A stretch of 50,317 bases of DNA from positions 1 to 50,317 of the forward strand of contig DASXVU010000029.1 of assembly GCA_036504055.1 (NCBI GenBank). Reading direction: 5' to 3'. Source of the stretch: Methanomassiliicoccales archaeon (GTDB lineage: Archaea > Thermoplasmatota > Thermoplasmata > Methanomassiliicoccales > UBA472). The notes below the pieces were generated by a model. It was not told where the DNA came from. It saw nothing but the letters and a program-made list of their open reading frames with translations, and did no database searches. Below are positions 45,148 to 50,317 of this stretch, one piece after another. The number at the start of each line of letters is the position of its first letter. The stretch's first letter is position 1. A program made the position numbers and the translations under genes.

Positions 45148-45492
45148 CTGTTTCACCTTTGATCCTTTATCAGCGGACACTTTCGGTCCACGAGGTGCTC
45201 ATCGTTAGAGATGTCTTAACCTGTTCCAAAACAATGGTCGGGGGCGTCGATCAGCCTGGGGATGAACTGATGGACAAGGACTGGGACGATCGCTCGGCGA
45301 ATGCTGGACCCGTACCAAAAGTGTTCTATTCCCCGACCGTGTACCTTCCTCCCGTCCAAAGTCTCGGAGCGGATTCTCGCCTACCTTTGTTCTGGAACAA
45401 GGGATAAGGAGTGGTGCCATTCGACAGGACATGGGTGAAAGGCCATCGGCAGATCTTCAGAATACCGGTCCAGCAACATCATCATCCAGAAC
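45148..45492. other. 345-bp intergenic region between divergent genes
   Basis: Holds the ABC exporter promoter at the left and a strong palindrome at 45384-45403 about 90 nt before the wHTH gene. No coding sequence is convincing. Confidence 0.5.
45384..45403. promoter_or_regulatory. Palindromic candidate operator upstream of wHTH gene
   Basis: CCTTTGTTC and GAACAAGGG flank a TG spacer and are complementary at 8 of 9 positions. A related but less perfect CTGTTCCAAAACAA lies near 45222. A dimeric winged-helix regulator could bind here. Confidence 0.4.
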
Positions 45493-45750
45493 ATGCTCGA
45501 GCGGATCATCCGGCATGACCCCCGGGAAGGAGGGATAGTGAAGACCCACCTCATCCAGGAATGCGGCCTGAAGGCCGCGACCGCTGAGAAGTACCTCGAG
45601 AAGCTGGAAGAGGCCGGTTACATCCAATCCTATGAGGAGGTGTGGGGCGAAAGGACTAGGATACGGTACCGCGCGCTCCCGTTGGGCGTGGAAAGGTACA
45701 GCTGGTTCCTGAGGATCAACGCCGAGCTCTACATCGGGGGAGGATTCTGA
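45493..45750 (+). CDS. Winged-helix DNA-binding protein
   Basis: 85 aa from the ATG at 45493. A winged HTH with DPREGGIVKTHLIQECGL, recognition helix KAATAEKYLEKLEEAGYI and a short wing with the RIRYRALPLGVERY strand. The in-frame codons before the ATG (RSSNIIIQN-like) also read as the start of such a domain, but no start codon is available before a TGA, so the annotated start may trim the natural N-terminus. Its stop overlaps the next ATG by one base, which suggests it controls or works with the membrane protein. Confidence 0.8.
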   Translation: MLERIIRHDPREGGIVKTHLIQECGLKAATAEKYLEKLEEAGYIQSYEEVWGERTRIRYRALPLGVERYSWFLRINAELYIGGGF

Positions 45751-46379
45751 TGGCTGGAGAGATCCTGCGTTCGATCGTCGATGCCGGCGAATCGGAGACG
45801 CAGAGCCACATGGAGTTCATGAGGAAGAGCATCGTGATGGACCTGCTCTTCACCACATTGATCATAGTGGTCGTATCGGCCAATATGCTGACAGCGGTCG
45901 ATATGGGCGTGCCCCTGGACAACATCAGCCTGGTGCTATTCCTCAACCCGCCCCCGATGCTGTTCATCGCCCTGTCGATATCGGCCCTGGTCGAACTGTA
46001 CATGCTAAGGAAATTGAGAAGGAGCCTGAGGGAGCTCTCGGAGGTCCGGTCGAACGGTGCCGTACCGGGCCAGACTCGTAAGAGCATGACCGACATCAAC
46101 TATGGGATGGTGGAGGCTATGCAGAAATCGCTCAGGATATGGCCGGTCATCGCCATCCTGTTCGTCATCTATTTCATCGGGGTCGCCGAGAACGTCACCG
46201 AACTGACGCTGGGCATCACCTACTGGTCTATCAATTGGATCGCAGTGCTGAACATGTTCACCGCGTCCATGGCCGTCCTCTTCTTCTCCATCCAGACCCT
46301 TAGATGGCGGACCAGGAGGGGGAAGCTCAGAAAGCTGAGGCGGATGGAGATGACCATACTGGAAGAGCTTCACATCTGA
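45750..46379 (+). CDS. Four-helix membrane protein, partner of the wHTH protein
   Basis: 209 aa. Two pairs of hydrophobic helices (about 30-50 with 60-82, and 128-148 with 160-182) are separated by a charged cytoplasmic loop; the C-terminal tail is strongly basic (Arg/Lys-rich). No family is recognised. The one-base overlap with the wHTH gene (TGATG) implies translational coupling, a layout seen for membrane proteins that regulate or are regulated by a DNA-binding partner (inference). Confidence 0.75.
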   Translation: MAGEILRSIVDAGESETQSHMEFMRKSIVMDLLFTTLIIVVVSANMLTAVDMGVPLDNISLVLFLNPPPMLFIALSISALVELYMLRKLRRSLRELSEVRSNGAVPGQTRKSMTDINYGMVEAMQKSLRIWPVIAILFVIYFIGVAENVTELTLGITYWSINWIAVLNMFTASMAVLFFSIQTLRWRTRRGKLRKLRRMEMTILEELHI

Positions 46380-46391
46380 CGTGGTCGACGT

Positions 46392-49047
46392 TCAGAGCGC
46401 GACCAGCGCCTTGTGGATCGCGTCCTGCAGCTGTTTCATGGTGTACGGCTTCGGCAGCACGCCCTTGAATCCGTAGCTTATGTAGTTCGCGGTTATCGGG
46501 TCGTTCGAATAGCCGCTGGAGACGATGGCATTGACGTTGGCGTATCTTTCCTGGAGCCTCCTTATGGTCTCTCGGCCGCCGAGCCCGCCGGGAATGTTGA
46601 GGTCCATGATGACCACGTCGAACGGTTCGCCGGCCGCATCCGCCTGCTCGTATAGGTCGATGGCCTCCCCGCCTTCCTTGGCCGCCACCACCTGATGTCC
46701 CAAGGACTCCACCATGTTGGACAGGACGTCCAGCACGCTCTCGTCATCGTCCATGATGAGCACTTTGGCCGGACGTTCTAGCAGATATTTCGATCGGACC
46801 GCTGGGGCGTTGACGCATTCCGACCAGGCCATGAGGTAGACGCTGAAGTTCGAGCCCTTGGTCGAGGTGTTCATTACCATGAACCCGTCGTGCCTTCGGA
46901 TGATGGAGTTGGCGATAGCAAGGTCGAGGCCCTGCTTCTCGTCCAGCTCTGAACCGTTGGCCGGGGAGCTATCGCTCTCCGACCTCTTCGATATCCAGTT
47001 GGGTGCCTCCATCTTCACGAGCACGTATCGGATAGGGGTGATAGAAGCGGCCTTGGCGTTGTCAATCTCCTGATAGGACAGGGAGATATCGAGCACGATG
47101 CCGGACGGCGCGCTGGTCTGGGCATTGGAGATCAGGTTCGAGAATGCCTGGCCTATCTGGACCTCGTCCGCGTTCACCATGTATCGTCCGTTCTCCGATG
47201 AGACCTGGACCTCGATCCTGGAACCGTCGGAGTATCTTATGCCGATGTCCCTCAGCAGGTCCAGCACCGAGATGCACCTTCTCACCGGTTCCCCTCCCCG
47301 GGCGAACGTCAGCAGCTGGTTCGACAGGTCCTTGGCCTTCATGGCCGCCACCCTTACTTCGTTGAGGCGGGCCTTCCGGTCGGCTTCCTCCAGTTCTACA
47401 TAACTGAGCATCTCGATGTTGCCCAGTATCGATGTCAGGACGTTGTTGAAGCTGTGTGCGATTCCGCCGGCCAGCTGTCCGATGGAATCCAGCCGCTGCG
47501 CTTCGGAGACGGCCCTCTGCAGTCGGACCTCGTCGGTTATGTCACGGAAAGCGATGACGTATCCCATCACCCGGCCGGCCTTGTCCTTGACCGGAGCCGA
47601 ATTGTATGAGAGGTCGCGCCGGCCATTGAGGTTGACCAGATCCCTTTCTGTTCGGAGACGCAATCGTTTTCCCGGGCGACCCAGTAGGATGTGAGGACCT
47701 CCTCCGTCATCGGGTCCAGTAAGGGAAGGACTTCACTTATCTTGAGACCGGTGATCTGACCGGCGAAGGCACATTTGTCCTCGGCTATCTGGTTGGCCAG
47801 TAGGATGGTGCCCTCGGTGTCGATGACTATCACCCCTTCCCCGATGCTGCGGATGGTGACATCCAGCCTCTCCTTCTCCTGGAACAGCTTCTCCTGCGCC
47901 TCCTTGGTCCGCTTCACCTCCTCCGCAAGACGCTCGGTGACGTTGGTAAGGTCCTTGGTGCGTTCCTTGACCTTTCCCTCGAGGTCGTTGGCATATGATC
48001 TCAGTGCCTCGATCATCCGGACCTTCTGGATGGACAGCAGGGAAAGGTTGGCGAGCGATTGGAAGGGCCCCATCCGGTCCTTGGTGAACCATTCCGGATC
48101 GGGATGGCCGAAGACCATGGCCCCGATGACCGTTCCATCCTCTATGAGTGGAATCACCGCCCAGGCCATATCGCCGTGGACGATCGTCCGGGGGTTCGGG
48201 TCCGCCTTGTCGACTACCGTGGAGAGCTCGAATTCCGGCGGAGTCCCCTTTTGAGCGATCGTTGTCATCTTTCCTGATGGGTCGAGATCATAGACGAGGG
48301 CCGAGGAGGCCTGCAGCCGCTCCACAGCCACGCCGCAGATGCTCTCCAGCGAGTCCGTGGCCATTTCTGAGCCGATGTTCTTCCGGGAAACGTCGTAGAG
48401 CGCTTCCAGCTCCTCCGCCCTTCTGGCCAGCTGGATCGTGCTCTCCTTCTGCTCGGTCACGTCATGGATCATTCCAGGACGTACCTTTCGGAGCCGGTCT
48501 CATCCGATATCGGTGTGGAGACACGCTGGACCCATATTGGCTTGCCGTTCTTGCGGGAGAAACGCGCGACGCCGTCATGGAAAGCAGGGGTCGAGCTCTG
48601 CTCGGGGATGATATCCGTCGTATGTACCACGAAATCCTTCAGGTTGGAACCTATAAGCTCGATCGAACTGGTGCCGAGGATCTCGTTCGCCTTTAGGTTG
48701 GCACGGATGATGAAACCGTTCTCGTCACTTTCGATGATGCCGTAGGGGGCACGCTCGATCATAACACGGATGCGACGCTCGATCTTGCGAAACGAGGCTT
48801 GCGAGGACCTCAGCGAATCGAAACCCTTCTTGACCAGGTAATATAGCAGAAGAGATGTCAGGATGATGAAGGCCAGGCCCTTGACGAGGGAGATGTTGTA
48901 TCTCATTGAGGGGTCTTCGATCATGACATAGACGATGTTATCCGATAGGAATATCTAGATGGCGGAAACGACGAGATAGACCAGTACTATCTCTAGCGGT
49001 CTCTCGAACAATCTGCGTCTCGCCCGATCGGCGTTCGTCTTCTCCAT
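46392..49047 (-). pseudogene. Hybrid histidine kinase, broken by one amber codon and two frameshifts
   Basis: The original frame starts at the ATG at 49047. The first membrane helix stops at TAG (48955-48957) where family members have Trp in a WIxxSD motif, then reopens into a second helix and a PAS domain. A missing base near 48470 shifts the frame inside the PAS/PAC unit (RYVLE, then MIHDVTEQK). GAF, coiled coil and PAS follow. A second missing base near 47646 (AAAGGG on the coding strand) shifts again. The final part has the His box GGIAHSFNN, a kinase domain without a clear DxGxG loop (the region reads MEAPNWISK), and a receiver (VLIMDDDES, D in IMDLNIPG). Intact length would be about 885 aa. 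Probably a decayed sensor. Confidence 0.85.
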
Positions 49048-49316
49048 TCCCCTTACCGGTCCTTACCGATTGTTACAGTATGGGAGGTCATTGCATATAA
49101 AAGGCCGATTGGGGCAGTTATCTTAGGAGTTTATATTGTTGATGATTTCTTTTAGAGTCAATCGTTTCACTATCTGGCATACGAGTGTTATGGAGTACTT
49201 ATCATACCCAGAAAGGGCTATTAGAGTTCTTGTCTAGGTTGGATTGCTATTATGAAAGGCAATATATATAATTTATATTTATTATTAAATTTTCCTTTTT
49301 TGGTTACTATACCAAA
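49048..49316. other. AT-rich junction between native and foreign DNA
   Basis: GC drops sharply within about 49130-49290 (for example a long A/T run near 49262-49295). A TATA-like TTTTATATGC near 49097-49106 probably belonged to the broken kinase. No tRNA or direct repeat is visible at the boundary. Confidence 0.45.
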
Positions 49317-50317
49317 TTAATTTCTTATTGCAGCCAAAGCCTTTTCCAGAATATGAGAAGGAATCGGTTTCTCAAGTCTCCAAATTATACTAATTGGTTT
49401 GTTACCTTGATGACTTTCATAATTTGCTTTCCCTAAGAATGTATAAGATTCAGATTTAATATCTCTAACAAATAGTAATACTCTTCCACCCATCTTTCTA
49501 TCCTTTATGTAGCGTTGTCCAGTTATCGAAGTATCACTTGTCTTGCTCTGACTCTGCCAATGGAATAGTCTATCACTTATTGCATAATCTTCATACATTG
49601 TTGTAGGCGAAAATTCTTTCTCACTCTTCTGCAAATTGATGAAAAATATGTCAAGGTCTCTTTCCTTAAAATAAAAGACCCCTTCACGTGATTCTTGACG
49701 ATGATCAAACGAATTGACTCCTAACCCAGTTAATATTTCTTCTCTAGAATATGTACAATGTAAATCTAGAGCATTTTCATAACCAATATCCACAGTTTCG
49801 TCTAGAAATTTGATCTTATTATATCGATAATTTAGAAGTTGATTTAACTCCTCACAGAATACAGAATCCGCCTTGATTTTTTGAATAACTTTAATCAGGT
49901 CTTGGAATCCAACATCGACCGGTTTTTTATTGTAGAAATTGTAAAATAACATTAGAATCATTTTTTCTTGAATGGAGTTTATTGTTTTAATATCGTTATT
50001 TAACAAATACTTGATTGTGGAAATCCATCTTCTACTATCAATATGAGATAGTCTAAGAAATGCTTTGGAGTAAAATCCATTTTTTTCATTGTCTAGATCT
50101 TCTGTAAGAATTCCTGCCTCTTTGTACAAACCTGACAAAGTGCTTCTCGTGTAGATATCTCTGGGAGTCAGTCCGTAATAGTCTAAAAACTCACTATAGT
50201 GTACTCTATCACTTGGCTCTCCTTCATATGTTTTGATTTTATTGATTATGTTATTTTTATTAATTATAGCATTATGAATATTGTCCAATATATATTCCCT
50301 AGCTAACTTTTCTAGTT
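49317..50317 (-). CDS. Helicase-type protein, C-terminal part with DUF3427 domain (partial)
   Basis: The frame is open to the right edge, so at least 333 residues of a longer protein are present. The C-terminal domain matches DUF3427: YAISDRLFHWQSQSKTS, TGQRYI, RVLLFVRD, YTFLGKANYESHQGNKPISIIWRLE. In its family this follows a PLD-like nuclease and a superfamily II helicase; those parts would lie beyond the window. The helical stretch before it (YSEFLDYYGL, DIYTR) fits the family linker. GC is about 30 percent against well above 50 percent in neighbours. A horizontally acquired defence or mobile-island gene is likely. Confidence 0.85.
   Translation of the reverse strand, partial: LEKLAREYILDNIHNAIINKNNIINKIKTYEGEPSDRVHYSEFLDYYGLTPRDIYTRSTLSGLYKEAGILTEDLDNEKNGFYSKAFLRLSHIDSRRWISTIKYLLNNDIKTINSIQEKMILMLFYNFYNKKPVDVGFQDLIKVIQKIKADSVFCEELNQLLNYRYNKIKFLDETVDIGYENALDLHCTYSREEILTGLGVNSFDHRQESREGVFYFKERDLDIFFINLQKSEKEFSPTTMYEDYAISDRLFHWQSQSKTSDTSITGQRYIKDRKMGGRVLLFVRDIKSESYTFLGKANYESHQGNKPISIIWRLEKPIPSHILEKALAAIRN

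Noticed and set aside
48955-48957. TAG as pyrrolysine codon in the hybrid kinase
   Set aside because: It falls where the related membrane helix has Trp (TGG to TAG is one change) and the gene has two further frameshifts, so decay is a simpler reading.
49050-49078. Short direct repeat GGTAAGGACC/GGTAAGG before the kinase start as an operator
   Set aside because: Only two partial copies of about eight bases and next to a dead gene; no support.
1-50317. tRNA, rRNA, insertion sequences and integrase genes
   Set aside because: I looked for T-loop sequences, transposase motifs and terminal inverted repeats and saw none convincing; a covariance-model scan would settle the RNAs.

Overview
The window is archaeal chromosome. 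It carries DNA topoisomerase VI (A and B subunits), a class I lysyl-tRNA synthetase, a Sec61-beta subunit and a DRG-type GTPase. Many genes are preceded by a TATA box about 25 nt from the presumed start or by GGTGA-type ribosome binding sites, and isoprenoid and geranylgeranyl-reductase-like genes are present. The moderately high GC, the REC-PAS-histidine kinases and a DUF1638 protein point to a Thermoplasmata lineage, perhaps Methanomassiliicoccales or a relative. Topo VI argues against Thermoplasma/Picrophilus, which use gyrase. The lineage assignment is inference; no rRNA or tRNA gene was seen.

Layout. 0-9.4 kb is mostly core: pyrophosphatase, a CPA2 Na+/H+ antiporter, Sec61-beta (55 aa), LysRS, the top6B-top6A operon and a zinc-ribbon membrane protein. 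9.4-21.6 kb mixes a frameshifted DUF1801 gene, a surface transglutaminase-like protein with Fn3-like repeats, the DRG GTPase, a hemerythrin-like protein, oligoendopeptidase F, a 60-aa CxxC/CxxC protein with a clear terminator, an SDR, a two-gene membrane/secreted operon, a SnoaL-like protein and an HD-domain protein. 21.8-33.2 kb holds two related REC-first PAS histidine kinases on either side of an isoprenoid cluster (FAD reductase of the geranylgeranyl reductase family, a membrane protein that looks like a very divergent UbiA, a canonical UbiA prenyltransferase, a polyprenyl diphosphate synthase) and a DHA2 drug exporter. 33.3-41.8 kb has small redox and accessory genes: an MBL-fold hydrolase, a nitroreductase, a single-domain response regulator, DUF1638 with a divergent ArsR-like regulator, a fasciclin-domain protein, an SDR, a thioredoxin-fold protein, twin YHS-domain proteins and a flavodoxin.

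42-50.3 kb looks like a decaying, flexible region. A tandem Lrp-like regulator is interrupted by an in-frame TAG. A large hybrid histidine kinase carries an amber codon at a conserved Trp position and two single-base frameshifts. After an AT-rich junction, the right edge holds the C-terminal part of a DUF3427-type helicase of much lower GC, a likely horizontally acquired island that continues outside the window. An ABC exporter operon and a wHTH/membrane-protein pair lie within this region and appear intact.

The most interesting candidates are the isoprenoid cluster with its extra UbiA-like membrane protein, and the cluster of broken signalling genes next to the foreign DNA. TAG is used as the terminal codon of many ordinary genes here, so I do not read the in-frame TAGs as pyrrolysine.
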